Source: Geomonas oryzisoli
GTDB taxonomy: Bacteria > Desulfobacterota > Desulfuromonadia > Geobacterales > Geobacteraceae
Direction of reading: 5' to 3'
Length of the DNA: 64,000 bases
NCBI RefSeq assembly: GCF_018986915.1
Contig: NZ_CP076723.1
Location: 310,001-374,000 of the forward strand
Positions 35,656-44,825 of this stretch are shown piece by piece (positions within the stretch are counted from its first letter, which is position 1; every line of letters starts with the position of its first letter). The notes beneath the pieces are model-generated. The model saw only the letters and a program-made list of their open reading frames with translations, did not search any database and was not told the DNA's origin. The translations under genes and the position numbers were made by a program.

Positions 35656-35684
35656 TTGTTTCCAGTCATAAAATCCGGTATGGT
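35656..35684 (+). promoter_or_regulatory. Candidate promoter of upp-uraA
   Basis: TTGTTT, 17-bp spacer, TATGGT, 29 bp before the upp start. The 172 bp upstream of it show no gene. Confidence 0.5.
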
Positions 35685-35713
35685 ATGACCAAAATTTTCG
35701 ACGGGAGAGGCAG

Positions 35714-36343
35714 ATGAGCGTCCACGAAGTAAACCACCCCCTGGTGAAGCACAAGATTGGCCTGATGCGGGAGTCCGGCATCAGCACGAAGAAGTTCCGC
35801 GAGCTCACCGCCGAGATCGCCTGCCTGCTCGCCTACGAGGCGACCCGCGATTTCCCGCTGGAGTCCCGCGCCATCACCGGCTGGGACGGCAGCACCATCG
35901 AGATCCAGCAGATCAAGGGGAAGAAGGTGACCGTGGTGCCCATCCTGCGCGCCGGCATCGGCATGCTGGAAGGGGTTTTGGACATGATCCCCAACGCCAA
36001 GGTGAGCGTGGTGGGACTGGCCAGAAACGAGGAAACCCTGGAGGCGCACACCTACTTCGAGCGCTTCGTGGGCAAGCTGGACGAGCGCCTGGCGCTGATC
36101 ATCGACCCCATGCTCGCCACCGGCGGTTCCATGGCCGCCACCATCGAGATGCTCAGGAAGAACGGCTGCCGCCAGATCCGCGTGCTCTGCCTGGTCGCCG
36201 CACCGGAGGGACTTAGCAAGATCAGTTCCGCCTATCCCGATATCGACATCTACGTGGCCGCCATCGACGAGCGGCTGAACGAGCACGGCTACATCCTGCC
36301 CGGGCTCGGCGACGCCGGCGACAAGATCTTCGGCACCAAGTAG
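35714..36343 (+). CDS. upp: Uracil phosphoribosyltransferase
   Basis: A 209-residue pyrimidine-salvage enzyme converting uracil and PRPP to UMP. Diagnostic motifs are [13 protein letters not shown] (about 75-87), the PRPP loop [10 protein letters not shown] (131-140) and the uracil-binding C-terminus [16 protein letters not shown]. Length is normal. GGGAGAGGCAG precedes the start. The uracil permease gene follows after 63 bp, a common salvage pairing. Confidence 0.97.
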   Translation: MSVHEVNHPLVKHKIGLMRESGISTKKFRELTAEIACLLAYEATRDFPLESRAITGWDGSTIEIQQIKGKKVTVVPILRAGIGMLEGVLDMIPNAKVSVVGLARNEETLEAHTYFERFVGKLDERLALIIDPMLATGGSMAATIEMLRKNGCRQIRVLCLVAAPEGLSKISSAYPDIDIYVAAIDERLNEHGYILPGLGDAGDKIFGTK

Positions 36344-36406
36344 CGCCCCTGCCGTACCTTAGCGGGGGTGCTCCCTCCGTATCATTTTCCAAGCGAGGTC
36401 TATTGC

Positions 36407-37687
36407 ATGTCTGAAGTAAAAGATCCGGTCTGGCGCCAGGCGCTGTCCGGCGCGCAGATCCTTTTTGTCGCCTTCGGCGCGCTGGTGCTGGTACCGATCC
36501 TCACCGGTCTCAACCCGAGCATGGCCCTTCTGGGCGCGGGCATGGGCACCCTCATCTTCCAGCTCTGCACCAAGCGCCAGGTCCCCATCTTCCTGGGTTC
36601 CTCCTTCGCCTTCATCGCGCCCATCATCTACAGCGTGCAGACCTGGGGGCTCCCCTCGACCATGGGCGGGCTCTTCGCCGCCGGCTGGCTCTACCTCGCC
36701 TTCTCACTCGCCATCTACCTGCGCGGCGCCGACTTCGTGCACCGCATCATGCCGCCGGTTGTGGTCGGTCCGATCATCATGATCATCGGCCTTGGACTTG
36801 CCAACGTGGCGGTCAACATGGCCATGGGCAAGACCGGCGACGGCAAGGGCGTCCTGGTCGACTACAACACCGCGCTCCTCGTGGCCGGCATCTCGCTTGC
36901 CACCACCGCAGCCGTTGCGGTGCGCGCCCGCGGCATCTTCCGCCTGCTGCCGGTCCTCTCCGGCGTCGCCGTGGGCTACGTGGTCTCCATCTTCCTGGGC
37001 CTCGTCGATTTCTCCAAGATCGCCGCGGCTCCCTGGCTCGAGGTCCCCAAGTTCGTGACCCCCGAGTGGAACTGGTCCGCGGTCCTGTTCATGATCCCGG
37101 TCGCCCTGGCCCCCGCCATCGAGCACGTAGGTGACGTGGTCGCCATCGGCGCCGTGACCGGCAAGGACTACACCGAGAAGCCGGGCCTGCACCGTACCAT
37201 GCTGGGCGACGGTCTCGCGGTCTGCGCCGCGGCGCTCGTGGGCGGCCCGCCGGTCACCACCTACGCCGAGGTCACCGGCGCCGTCATGATCACCCGTTGC
37301 TACAACCCGGTCATCATGACCTGGGCGGCCGGCTTCGCCATCGTCATGGCCTTCTTCGGGAAGTTCAACGCCATCTTACAGTCCATCCCGGTGCCGGTCA
37401 TGGGGGGCATCATGATGCTGCTGTTCGGCTCCATCGCCTCGGTCGGCCTCAACACCCTGATCCACGCCCGGGTCGACATGCACCGTCCGCGCAACCTGGT
37501 CATCGTCTCGCTGGTGCTGGTCTTTGGCATCGGCGGGCTCAGCATCAACGTGGCCGGCCAGCATCTGCACGGCGTCAGCCTGTGCGGCATCGCCGCCATC
37601 CTGCTGAACCTGCTCCTCCCGAAAGGGGAGGCCGCGCCGATGGGTGGCGACGCCGTCGAGGAAGAGCCCGAGGAGACCGTGGCGTAG
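36407..37687 (+). CDS. uraA: Uracil permease (NCS2/UraA family)
   Basis: A 426-residue polytopic inner-membrane symporter with NCS2 motifs: FLGSSFAFIAPI, the PALAPAIEH-like ALAPAIEHVGD segment bearing the substrate-binding Glu, and GGPPVTTYAEVTGAV. It imports uracil for the preceding upp. Start 36407 has GCGAGG upstream and begins MSEVKDPVW; the longer reading starts in the intergenic region. A strong terminator follows. Confidence 0.94.
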   Translation: MSEVKDPVWRQALSGAQILFVAFGALVLVPILTGLNPSMALLGAGMGTLIFQLCTKRQVPIFLGSSFAFIAPIIYSVQTWGLPSTMGGLFAAGWLYLAFSLAIYLRGADFVHRIMPPVVVGPIIMIIGLGLANVAVNMAMGKTGDGKGVLVDYNTALLVAGISLATTAAVAVRARGIFRLLPVLSGVAVGYVVSIFLGLVDFSKIAAAPWLEVPKFVTPEWNWSAVLFMIPVALAPAIEHVGDVVAIGAVTGKDYTEKPGLHRTMLGDGLAVCAAALVGGPPVTTYAEVTGAVMITRCYNPVIMTWAAGFAIVMAFFGKFNAILQSIPVPVMGGIMMLLFGSIASVGLNTLIHARVDMHRPRNLVIVSLVLVFGIGGLSINVAGQHLHGVSLCGIAAILLNLLLPKGEAAPMGGDAVEEEPEETVA

Positions 37688-37714
37688 CTCTCTGTCGCAG
37701 CTGCCGTAATACCG

Positions 37715-37751
37715 AACGCCGTCCCGCGCCTTTTGGGATGGCGTTTTTTTT
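37715..37751 (+). terminator. Rho-independent terminator after uraA
   Basis: Stem AACGCCGTCCC / GGGATGGCGTT with a T8 run. Confidence 0.9.
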
Positions 37752-37778
37752 GTCCCGGTCCAGCGAGCCGGTGCCGAC

Positions 37779-37900
37779 CCTGTAGGGGCGAATAATCATT
37801 CGCCCGTCCGGCCCCGTGCCGGGCTACGTCTCATTGTCGTTCCCGCCAGAAGTTCTCTTAGCGTCTCCGCGCCTTGGCGCCTTGGCGTTAGAGATTAGCC
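37779..37900. repeat. Intergenic repeats: GGGCGAAT hairpin and GCGCCTTG-type tract
   Basis: A palindrome GGGCGAAT-aatc-ATTCGCCC at about 37785-37805 is followed at about 37855-37895 by a repetitive stretch, CTCCGCGCCTTGGCGCCTTG then GCGTTAGAG. Neither looks coding. Together with the terminator and the bfr promoter they account for the 390-bp gap between uraA and bfr. Confidence 0.5.
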
Positions 37901-37939
37901 TTTGTCCTATCCTTACTCCCAATGAGCTTCTTTCCTGAA

Positions 37940-37986
37940 TTGCCAACCCGGCCGACACAGGTATAATCTAATCCGTTTGAAATTAG
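37940..37986 (+). promoter_or_regulatory. bfr promoter with downstream inverted repeat
   Basis: TTGCCA, 16-bp spacer, consensus TATAAT (37962-37967), immediately followed by CTAAT-N9-ATTAG (37968-37986), placed to act as an operator at the transcription start. I cannot assign it firmly to Fur or any other regulator. Confidence 0.6.
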
Positions 37987-38077
37987 AATAAGTTAACCAG
38001 GTTTGCCGGCGCACCCTTTCGGTTGCCGGAAGCGAACGCGCCCGCAGCTGTCGGGCCGCCAAAAAAGGAGGTCGTCC

Positions 38078-38545
38078 ATGAAGGGAAACGAGAGGGTGAT
38101 CGAGCAGTTGAACGTACGCCTGGCGGAGGAGTTGACCGCGACCAACCAGTACATGGTGCACGCCGAGATGTGCGAGAACTGGGGCTACAAGAGGCTCTAC
38201 TCCGCCATCCGCGAGCGTGCCATCACCGAGATGAAGCACGCGGAAAAGCTGATCGAGCGGATCCTGTTCCTGGAGGGGAGGCCGATCGTGAGCAGGCTGG
38301 ACCCGATCCACATCGGCGGGGAGATCCCGAAGATGCACCAGTTCGACCATGCCCTGGAGGAGAGCGCCATCAAGGGGTACAACGAGAGCATCAAGCTGGC
38401 GCTGGAGCTGGGCGACAACGGGACCAAGGAACTGCTGGAATCGATCCTGAAGCAGGAGGAGGACCACATCGACGACATCGAGGCGCAACTCGACCAGATC
38501 TCGCAGATGGGGGTGCAGAACTACCTGGTGGACCAGGTCGGCTGA
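38078..38545 (+). CDS. bfr: Bacterioferritin
   Basis: A 155-residue iron-storage protein that assembles into a 24-mer. Ferroxidase ligands are all present: E18, E51, H54, E94, E127 and H130. The heme ligand M52 (EMKHAE) is conserved, so it is a true heme-containing bacterioferritin. It ends ISQMGVQNYLVDQVG like E. coli Bfr. AAGGAGGTCGTCC precedes the start. Monocistronic, with its own promoter and terminator. Confidence 0.96.
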   Translation: MKGNERVIEQLNVRLAEELTATNQYMVHAEMCENWGYKRLYSAIRERAITEMKHAEKLIERILFLEGRPIVSRLDPIHIGGEIPKMHQFDHALEESAIKGYNESIKLALELGDNGTKELLESILKQEEDHIDDIEAQLDQISQMGVQNYLVDQVG

Positions 38546-38574
38546 CGCCGACAGCGCAGGTACGAGGGGGGACA

Positions 38575-38608
38575 GAGGGCGCCGGGGATCATTCCGGCGC
38601 CCTCTTTT
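38575..38608 (+). terminator. Rho-independent terminator after bfr
   Basis: Perfect 11-bp stem GAGGGCGCCGG / CCGGCGCCCTC followed by TTTT; lies between convergent genes. Confidence 0.88.
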
Positions 38609-38618
38609 CGTGCGGCCG

Positions 38619-39059
38619 CTAGGCCCCCTGTGCCTTTTCCAGTTCGGCCAGGCGCGCCCGCAGCGCTTTCTCCTTTTGCCACCGCGCGGTCACGTCCCTC
38701 ATTACCGCGACGGTCCCGGCGACCTTTCCTTCGGCATCCCTGATGATGGTCATGGAGAATTCGGTCGAGATGCGCGAGCCGTCCTTTTTCAAGGCCGGTG
38801 CTGCCAGCAACTCCGTGGCGTAGCGCGTCGTGCCGGTTTCCATGACGCGATAATACCCTTCCCAATGCCGGGGGCGCTGGTTTTCGGGGATGAAGATGTC
38901 CAGCGACTGCCCCAGTGCCTCCTCGGCAGTGAACCCCAGCATCTCTTCCGCTCCCTTGTTCCAGAGCCGGATCAGACCGTCCCTGTCAGAGAAGATGATG
39001 GCGTCGTTGCAGTTTTGGACCAGTTGCCGGTACAGCTCCTGTTGGTCTATCTCGTTCAT
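38619..39059 (-). CDS. Stand-alone PAS-domain protein
   Basis: A 146-residue cytoplasmic protein that is essentially one PAS/PAC domain (about 10-130: LVQNCNDAIIFSDRDGLIRL, WNKGAEEMLGFTAEEALGQ, then RDAEGKVAGTVAVMRDVTAR) with a short C-terminal coiled coil. No output domain is present, so it must act through protein contact. CAAGGGAGGCGACC precedes the start. It is divergent from the heme chemoreceptor gene, with which it shares a 211-bp control region, suggesting a functional link. Confidence 0.82.
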   Translation of the reverse strand: MNEIDQQELYRQLVQNCNDAIIFSDRDGLIRLWNKGAEEMLGFTAEEALGQSLDIFIPENQRPRHWEGYYRVMETGTTRYATELLAAPALKKDGSRISTEFSMTIIRDAEGKVAGTVAVMRDVTARWQKEKALRARLAELEKAQGA

Positions 39060-39080
39060 GGTCGCCTCCCTTGCTGTTTT

Positions 39081-39128
39081 GTATCAATGATACCATCCCT
39101 TGCACTGCCGGCTTTTGACGCAAATCAA
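39081..39128. promoter_or_regulatory. Palindrome and FNR/CRP-type site between divergent sensory genes
   Basis: GTATCA-a-TGATAC (39081-39093) is a perfect 6+1+6 palindrome close to the PAS gene start. TTGAC-gcaa-ATCAA (39115-39128) fits the FNR-family consensus TTGAY-N4-ATCAA. Both lie between the PAS gene and the heme chemoreceptor, a sensible place for redox control. Confidence 0.5.
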
Positions 39129-39270
39129 AGAGTCCGGGAGTCTCTCCGCCCTGTGACAGTATTACGCATTAAATATCAATAATTTTAAACGCTGTTTCTA
39201 AAGATGGTGCGAAATCTTGCCGATAGTCACAGTACTGACTGAGGGCTTTCGCGTCCATCTGGGAGGAGTG

Positions 39271-41352
39271 ATGTTCAAGAACAAGCTGATGCACAAGATA
39301 CTGGCGATCATCGGTATCAACCTGTTGGTGGGGATCGCCATTGTGGGGTGCCTGGCCATCTGGCTCCAGTACAGTTCCACCATGAAGCTGCAGGAGCAGA
39401 ACAGCCGTACCATGTCCTCCGTCATCATCGACGAGATCTCGGCTTTCATGATGAAAGACGACTCCAAGTCGGTGCTGAACCTGGCCAAGACGGCAAAAGA
39501 GCAGCACTTCGGCTTTGACCTCCAGGTCTACGGCAAGGACGCGAAGGATCCGGTGACCGGGGCGGTCAACAAGGATGTCGCCGAGAGTTTCACCACCGGC
39601 AAGCGGGTCGAGAAGCGCGAGACGGTTGCCGGCGTCCACACGCTGCGCGCCGCGGTCCCTATGAAAAACGAACAGCGCTGCCAGCAGTGCCACGATGCCG
39701 GGGACAAGTACCTGGGGGCGGTCCTTTTGACCTCGTCGCTGGAGGATGGCTACCGGAGCGCGGTCAGGATGATCGCCCTCCTGGTCGGGGCGGGTTGCAT
39801 CTTCTTCGTCTGCATGATGGGGGGGATGTACTTCTTCTTCAGGAAGTCGGTGATGCGGGAGATCCTGTTCTTCTCCGAAAAGCTCAAGGATATCGCCGAG
39901 GGGGAAGGGGACCTCACCAAGGAGATCCCGGTCCGCTCCGACGACGAGATCGGCGACCTGGCGCGCCACATCAACCACCTGGTCCGGAAGCTGCGCGAGA
40001 CCATCACGGTGCTCTACGATCTGGCCGAGAACATCTCCATCTCGCTGTGCCAGGTTTCCAGCCGCGCCACCAAGACGGTCACCTCCGCGGCGGACCAGAA
40101 GCAGCGCTCCGAGGCCGTAGCGGTCGCCACCGAGGAGATGGCCGCGACCCTCAACGTCGTGGCCGGCAACACGCACCAGGCGGCGGAGTTTTCCTCGGAG
40201 GTCGACGAGGCGGCCAACCGCGGCATGAGCGTCGTCGACAGCGCCTGCAACTCCATCACCCTGATCCGCGAAAACGTGGTGCAGACCCTGGGGACCGTGG
40301 AGCGCCTGGAAACCTCGTCGGCGCAGATCGGCGACATCATCGTACTCATCGAGGACATCGCCGACCAGACCAAGCTGTTGGCCCTTAACGCCGCCATCGA
40401 GGCGGCCCGCGCCGGCGAGCACGGACGCGGTTTCGCGGTGGTCGCCGACGAGGTGAAGATGCTTTCCGAGAAGACCGCCACCTCCACCAAGGAGATCGCG
40501 AAGATCATCACCAACATCCAGAGCGAAAGCCGCGAGGCGGCCCGCTCCATAACCGAGGAACAGGGGCGCGTCGAGGACGGCGTCGAGAAGTCGGCGGCGG
40601 CCCGGGAGTGTCTGGAGCGGATCCTCGGGCTGGCGGGCGAGACTGCGCAGCTCATCAACCAGATCGCCTCCGCGACCGAGGAGCAGAGCGCCACCACCAA
40701 CGAGATCGCCGAAAAGATCCACAACGTCTCCAGTTCCGCCTCCGGCGTGCACGAGGACATGCTGGAAAGCGACCGGGCCTTCACCGACCTGACCCGAGTG
40801 GCGGAGCAGATCTTCTCCACGGTCGGGAAGTTCAGCGTCGGCAACCGGCACGACGAGATGAAGAGCCTCGCCACCGAGCTGCGGGACAAGCTGACCGCGA
40901 CCCTCGAGCAGGGGGTGGCCTCGGGGAAGATCTCCGTGTCCGACCTCTTCGACCGCAATTACCGCCCCATTGCCAACACCTCGCCGCAGAAGTACCACAC
41001 CGCGTTCGACAGCTTCTTCGACCAGTACGTCGGGCCGGTCCAGGAGGAGGTCCTGGCGCGCAAGGGGACCATATTCTTCGCCATCTGCGTCGACGACCAC
41101 GGCTATGTGCCGTGCCACAACCTGCGCTACTCAAAGCCGCTGACCGGCGACCCGGAGACGGACAAGGTCAACAACCGGACCAAGCGCATCTTCGACGACA
41201 AGACCGGATTGAAGGCTGCCCAGAACACGGAGCCGTACCTGCTGCAGACCTACATGAGGGACACCGGCGAGATCATGAACGACATCTCGACCCCCATCAT
41301 CCTGAACAACCGGCACTGGGGCGCGGTCCGACTGGGGTACCTCGCCAAGTAG
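39271..41352 (+). CDS. Methyl-accepting chemotaxis protein with periplasmic c-type heme site
   Basis: A 693-residue chemoreceptor: membrane segment about 9-32, periplasmic sensor domain about 35-160 containing CQQCH (C137-H141), second segment about 167-192, HAMP about 193-250, and a methyl-accepting signalling domain with hairpin tip [23 protein letters not shown]-type sequence near 360-385. A further C-terminal domain (about 555-693, [20 protein letters not shown] onward) follows the signalling domain; it resembles a Cache/PAS-like sensor. Heme-bearing chemoreceptors of this layout are known from Geobacter. Start chosen at 39271 (GGGAGGAGTG). Likely senses redox state or a heme ligand. Confidence 0.9.
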   Translation: MFKNKLMHKILAIIGINLLVGIAIVGCLAIWLQYSSTMKLQEQNSRTMSSVIIDEISAFMMKDDSKSVLNLAKTAKEQHFGFDLQVYGKDAKDPVTGAVNKDVAESFTTGKRVEKRETVAGVHTLRAAVPMKNEQRCQQCHDAGDKYLGAVLLTSSLEDGYRSAVRMIALLVGAGCIFFVCMMGGMYFFFRKSVMREILFFSEKLKDIAEGEGDLTKEIPVRSDDEIGDLARHINHLVRKLRETITVLYDLAENISISLCQVSSRATKTVTSAADQKQRSEAVAVATEEMAATLNVVAGNTHQAAEFSSEVDEAANRGMSVVDSACNSITLIRENVVQTLGTVERLETSSAQIGDIIVLIEDIADQTKLLALNAAIEAARAGEHGRGFAVVADEVKMLSEKTATSTKEIAKIITNIQSESREAARSITEEQGRVEDGVEKSAAARECLERILGLAGETAQLINQIASATEEQSATTNEIAEKIHNVSSSASGVHEDMLESDRAFTDLTRVAEQIFSTVGKFSVGNRHDEMKSLATELRDKLTATLEQGVASGKISVSDLFDRNYRPIANTSPQKYHTAFDSFFDQYVGPVQEEVLARKGTIFFAICVDDHGYVPCHNLRYSKPLTGDPETDKVNNRTKRIFDDKTGLKAAQNTEPYLLQTYMRDTGEIMNDISTPIILNNRHWGAVRLGYLAK

Positions 41353-41451
41353 CGCGGTGGCCCTTGATGCCAAGCGGCAGGGCCGCTCCGTCCCACAGCT
41401 CGCGCAGGCTGGGGATGTCCCCGTCGCCTGAACCGGTCACCGTCTTCTGTC

Positions 41452-41500
41452 CGTCGGGTGCTCGGGCGCAGCCGCCGGGCACCCTCCTTTTGTTTTATTT
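41452..41500 (+). terminator. Probable terminator after the chemoreceptor
   Basis: Imperfect stem GGGTGCTCGGGCG / CGCCGGGCACCC followed by TCCTTTTGTTTTATTTTT. About 100 bp after the stop. Confidence 0.6.
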
Positions 41501-41759
41501 TTGTGTAAGACGCGCTGCCGGCGGTAGCCGCTGCGGCAGCGCCTGGCGCTACCGCAGCTTCGGGTCGGCCGACGGTTCACACGGTCGTGAGCCCTCCTCG
41601 CGCCGGCCCCGTCCCCTCCCATAGAGCGGCAGAATAGAAAGAAAAATTTCTATCCGTGTCCTGGCTCTTCCCTTCATGAAAATACCCAATTTAACAGAAT
41701 AAACCTCCGCACGCGGGACTGAGCCGGTGTCTCGGGACACACGAAACAACTTTTTATTC

Positions 41760-41803
41760 TTGACGTGAACGGCAAGTTCAGATTAGATTGCATACTGTAT
41801 ACA
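41760..41803 (+). promoter_or_regulatory. Distal promoter with TGTATACA operator
   Basis: TTGACG (41760-41765), 18-bp spacer, TAGATT (41784-41789). A perfect palindrome TGTATACA (41796-41803), within GCATACTGTATACATTGC, sits at the expected transcription start, as for a GntR/FadR-type repressor site. Confidence 0.6.
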
Positions 41804-41896
41804 TTGCCCCTGGATCCATGGTAACCGGCCGCGCAGCGCTGGAATAGGGGTTTTGGGGGTGCTGAGAGACCGGCACCGGGCACGACGGGTTTTTAG

Positions 41897-41925
41897 TTGA
41901 CTCAATGGGCGCCCTTAAGTAGAAT
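41897..41925 (+). promoter_or_regulatory. Proximal sigma70 promoter of the CoA-transferase gene
   Basis: TTGACT, exactly 17-bp spacer, TAGAAT. Transcript would carry a leader of about 135 nt. Confidence 0.7.
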
Positions 41926-42067
41926 CCGGTTCTAATTTTTCCCAAAAAGAGGCAAAAACGCGCTGGGAAAGGTGTTTATCCCGTGCCGGTGCGATGCTGA
42001 AAGTCATGTGATTTGTCAGCTTTACGCTGATTTCGTTGTAAACATCAAAACAAAACAGGAGGCAGAT

Positions 42068-43666
42068 ATGTCCGAGTACGGCACACTTCAAGACCGGGTA
42101 CAATGCAAACAACTTTTGAACAAGGTCAAGACTCCCGAGCAGACCATCGAGTTCTTCAAGAACGGGATGAACCTTGGTTGGTCTGGCTTCACCCCGGCCG
42201 GTTATCCGAAAGTGGTGCCCATCGCCCTGGCTGACCACGTGGAGAAGAACAACCTGCAGGGCAAGCTGAAGTTCAACCTCTTCATCGGCGCTTCCGTCGG
42301 CGCCGAGACCGAAGACCGCTGGGCTACTCTGGACATGATCGACCGCCGCTGGCCGTACCAGACCGGCAAGAACATCGCAGCCGGCATCAACTCCGGTCGC
42401 ATCCGCATGGGCGACAAGCACCTCTCCCTGTTCGCACAGGACCTGGGCTACGGCTTCTACACCAAGGACTCCGAGAGCGGCAAGCTCGACCTCGCCATCA
42501 TCGAGGTTTCCGCGGTCAAGGAAGACGGCTCCCTGGTGCCGACCTCTTCCTGCGGCGTCATCCCCGAGATCCTCATGATCTGCGACAAGATCATCCTCGA
42601 GGTGAACACCGGACAGCCCTCCTTCGAAGGTATCCACGACCTCTTGACCCCGCTCACCCCGCCGAACCGTCAGATCTTCGGCATCACCCACGCCGGTGAG
42701 AGGATCGGTTCCACCTCCATCCCGTGCGATCCGAGCAAGGTCGTCGCCGTGGTCGAGTCCAAGCTGCGTGACCAGGGCCGCGCCTTCGCCGAGCAGGACG
42801 ACACCTCCGAGGCGATCGCGAACCACATCATCGACTTCTTCACCGCAGAGGTGAAGGCGGGTCGTCTGCCGAAGAACCTCCTCCCGATCCAGTCGGGCGT
42901 AGGCTCCATCGCCAACGCCGTCATCGGCGGCCTGGCCAAAGGCCCCTTCAAGAACCTGACCGTCTACACCGAGGTACTCCAGGACACCATGCTCGACCTG
43001 TTCGACTCCGGCAAGCTCGACGCGGCTTCCTCCTGCTCGCTGTCCCTCTCCGCAAGCCCGGGCTTCCCGCGCTTCTTCGAGAACATGGACAAGTACTTCG
43101 ACAAGATCACCCTGCGTCCGCTCTCCATCTCCAACGCACCGGAGCCGATCCGTCGTCTGGGTTGCATCGCCATGAATACCCCGGTTGAGATCGACATCTT
43201 CGCTCACGCGAACTCCACCCTGGTCGGTGGTACCCGCATGATCAACGGCCTGGGCGGCTCCGGCGACTTCCTCAGGAACGGCTTCCTGAAGATGATGCAC
43301 ACCCCGTCCTCCCGTCCGAGCAAGACCGACCCGACCGGTATCTCCTGCGTCGTGCCGCACTGCTCGCACATCGACCACACCGAGCACGACCTCGACTGCG
43401 TCATCACCGAGCAGGGTCTCGCCGACCTGCGCGGCCTGGCACCGAAGGAGCGCGCCCGTCGCATCATCGAGAAGTGCGCCCACCCGGATTACAAGGCGCA
43501 GCTCACCGAGTACCTTAACATCGCCGAGAAGGACTGCCTCGCGAGGAAGGTCGGCCACGAGCCGCAGCTGTGGGATCGCGCCTTCAAGATGCACCTCAAC
43601 CTTGAGAAGAACGGCACCATGAAGCTCAAGAACTGGGATGTGAAGATCGACCTCTGCGAAGACTAA
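42068..43666 (+). CDS. Succinyl-CoA:acetate CoA-transferase (acetyl-CoA hydrolase/transferase family)
   Basis: A 532-residue class I CoA-transferase. In Geobacter this enzyme activates acetate with succinyl-CoA and so completes the TCA cycle during acetate oxidation. Seen: the SGVGSIANAV motif (276-285), catalytic Glu in VYTEVLQD (E302, by analogy with AarC), and the C-terminal ITEQGLADLRGLAP and SCVVPHCSHIDHTEHD segments. Start 42068 has ACAGGAGGCAGAT upstream. Codon choice is strongly biased to C-ending codons, and the gene has two promoters and a strong terminator, all suggesting high expression. Acetate activation is the favoured role; acetyl-CoA hydrolase is less likely. Confidence 0.88.
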   Translation: MSEYGTLQDRVQCKQLLNKVKTPEQTIEFFKNGMNLGWSGFTPAGYPKVVPIALADHVEKNNLQGKLKFNLFIGASVGAETEDRWATLDMIDRRWPYQTGKNIAAGINSGRIRMGDKHLSLFAQDLGYGFYTKDSESGKLDLAIIEVSAVKEDGSLVPTSSCGVIPEILMICDKIILEVNTGQPSFEGIHDLLTPLTPPNRQIFGITHAGERIGSTSIPCDPSKVVAVVESKLRDQGRAFAEQDDTSEAIANHIIDFFTAEVKAGRLPKNLLPIQSGVGSIANAVIGGLAKGPFKNLTVYTEVLQDTMLDLFDSGKLDAASSCSLSLSASPGFPRFFENMDKYFDKITLRPLSISNAPEPIRRLGCIAMNTPVEIDIFAHANSTLVGGTRMINGLGGSGDFLRNGFLKMMHTPSSRPSKTDPTGISCVVPHCSHIDHTEHDLDCVITEQGLADLRGLAPKERARRIIEKCAHPDYKAQLTEYLNIAEKDCLARKVGHEPQLWDRAFKMHLNLEKNGTMKLKNWDVKIDLCED

Positions 43667-43689
43667 TAGCTCGCAGCCGCAAGCAGCAC

Positions 43690-43723
43690 AAAAGCCCCGC
43701 CGGATTCGGCGGGGCTTTTTTTG
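43690..43723 (+). terminator. Rho-independent terminator after the CoA-transferase gene
   Basis: Stem AAAGCCCCGCCG / CGGCGGGGCTTT with GATT loop and a T-run. Confidence 0.93.
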
Positions 43724-43747
43724 TGGCTCATCAGCGGATGGTTAGCA

Positions 43748-43857
43748 GAAGGGACTGGCTCCGTCAGGTGCCTGTCCCTCTCGCGGTACGCTCTATTCCG
43801 CTCAGCCACCTTACCAAAAGCTCTAAGGGGACAGGCACCTGGCGGAGCCAGTCCCCC
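43748..43857. repeat. 110-bp inverted-repeat (MITE/BIME-like) element, copy 1
   Basis: Starts AGAAGGGACTGGCTCCGT and ends CACCTGGCGGAGCCAGTCCC. The two ends are near-perfect reverse complements over about 30 bp, so the element can form one long hairpin. A second copy lies at 46265-46372. Confidence 0.8.
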
Positions 43858-43889
43858 TCCTTCGGGCAAGGGCTTTAAGGTGAAGCAGG

Positions 43890-44765
43890 CTAGCTGCGGG
43901 CCTTGGGGTGTGCCTTGTCGTACACCTCCATCAGCTTGTCGATGCTGACGTGGGTGTACTTCTGGGTGGTGGAGAGCGAGGCGTGTCCCAACAGCTCCTG
44001 GATCGCCCTGAGGTCGGCGCCCCCCTCCAAAAGGTGGGTGGCGAAGGTGTGGCGCAAGGTGTGCGGGGAAACCTTGCGCATGGCGGCGATGAGCAGCATG
44101 TGGTCATCCACGATGCGCGTCACGCTGCGCCGGTTGATCCTTTTGCCGCGGCTGTTCAAAATGAGCGGTTCCCCCGGTTCCGGGGCGCCGCGCTCGGCGA
44201 GGTAGGCGGAAAGGGCCTGCCGGGCGAAAGATCCTACCGGCACGATGCGCTCCTTGCCCCCCTTGCCCATGACCCGCGCCACGCCATCGGCAAGGTCGAG
44301 GTCCCCGACGTTCATGCCGGTCAGCTCGCTCACCCTGATGCCGCAGGAGTACAGCGTTTCCAGCACCGCCCGGTCCCGAAGCGGCAGCTTGGTCCCGGCC
44401 GGCGCTTCCACCAGCGCGCTTACTTGGTCGATGTTCAAATGAAAGGGGAGGCGCTTCTCTTTCTTAGGCGTGCTGACCAGTTCGGCGGGGTTCTTCTCCA
44501 GCCGCCCCTCCCGGAGCAGGAAGCGAAACAGCGCACGGATCGCGGAGAGCTTGCGCCCGATGGAACTCTTGGCGTGCCCCTTGTGCAACTGCGCCAGGTA
44601 CTGTCTGATGGCCAGATGGTCGACCGCAGCCGGGGCCGGCTCCCCCCGCTGGGCCAGAAACGACGCGAACTGCTCCAGGTCGCTCCGGTAGGCCGCCAGG
44701 GTGTGGGGCGAGACGTTGCGTTCGGTCTCCAGGTAGTCGCAGAATTGCTCGATGGCCCGTTTCAT
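43890..44765 (-). CDS. xerC: Tyrosine recombinase XerC
   Basis: A 291-residue site-specific recombinase that resolves chromosome dimers with a XerD partner. N-terminal SAM-like domain about 1-90; catalytic domain with all six key residues: R144 (CGIRVSEL), K168 (GKGGKER), H235 and R238 (SPHTLRHTF), H261 (LGHASLST) and nucleophile Y270. Length is typical of Xer proteins, and it is not next to any phage or integron genes, so it is the housekeeping enzyme. XerC versus XerD is judged by overall resemblance. Monocistronic and divergent from the DUF362 gene. Confidence 0.92.
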   Translation of the reverse strand: MKRAIEQFCDYLETERNVSPHTLAAYRSDLEQFASFLAQRGEPAPAAVDHLAIRQYLAQLHKGHAKSSIGRKLSAIRALFRFLLREGRLEKNPAELVSTPKKEKRLPFHLNIDQVSALVEAPAGTKLPLRDRAVLETLYSCGIRVSELTGMNVGDLDLADGVARVMGKGGKERIVPVGSFARQALSAYLAERGAPEPGEPLILNSRGKRINRRSVTRIVDDHMLLIAAMRKVSPHTLRHTFATHLLEGGADLRAIQELLGHASLSTTQKYTHVSIDKLMEVYDKAHPKARS

Positions 44766-44825
44766 GGTATGGAATCTACCTCAGTGCCATGGCACTTTAC
44801 AACAGCTTTTGAGCGGGAGGATGAG

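Larger units (their letters stand above)
41501..42067. other. Long control region upstream of the CoA-transferase gene
   Basis: About 570 bp with no supportable gene. GC-rich until about 41640, then markedly AT-richer than the chromosome average. It holds two promoters (listed separately) and a 5' untranslated region of about 130 nt. Confidence 0.6.

Noticed and set aside
39169-41118. Long minus-strand frame opposite the chemoreceptor
   Set aside because: Shadow of the chemoreceptor gene; no motifs.
43890-44765. Phage or genomic-island integrase
   Set aside because: Size, sequence and lone housekeeping context fit XerC; the nearby tRNA gene is 10 kb away and no direct att repeats or phage genes are seen.
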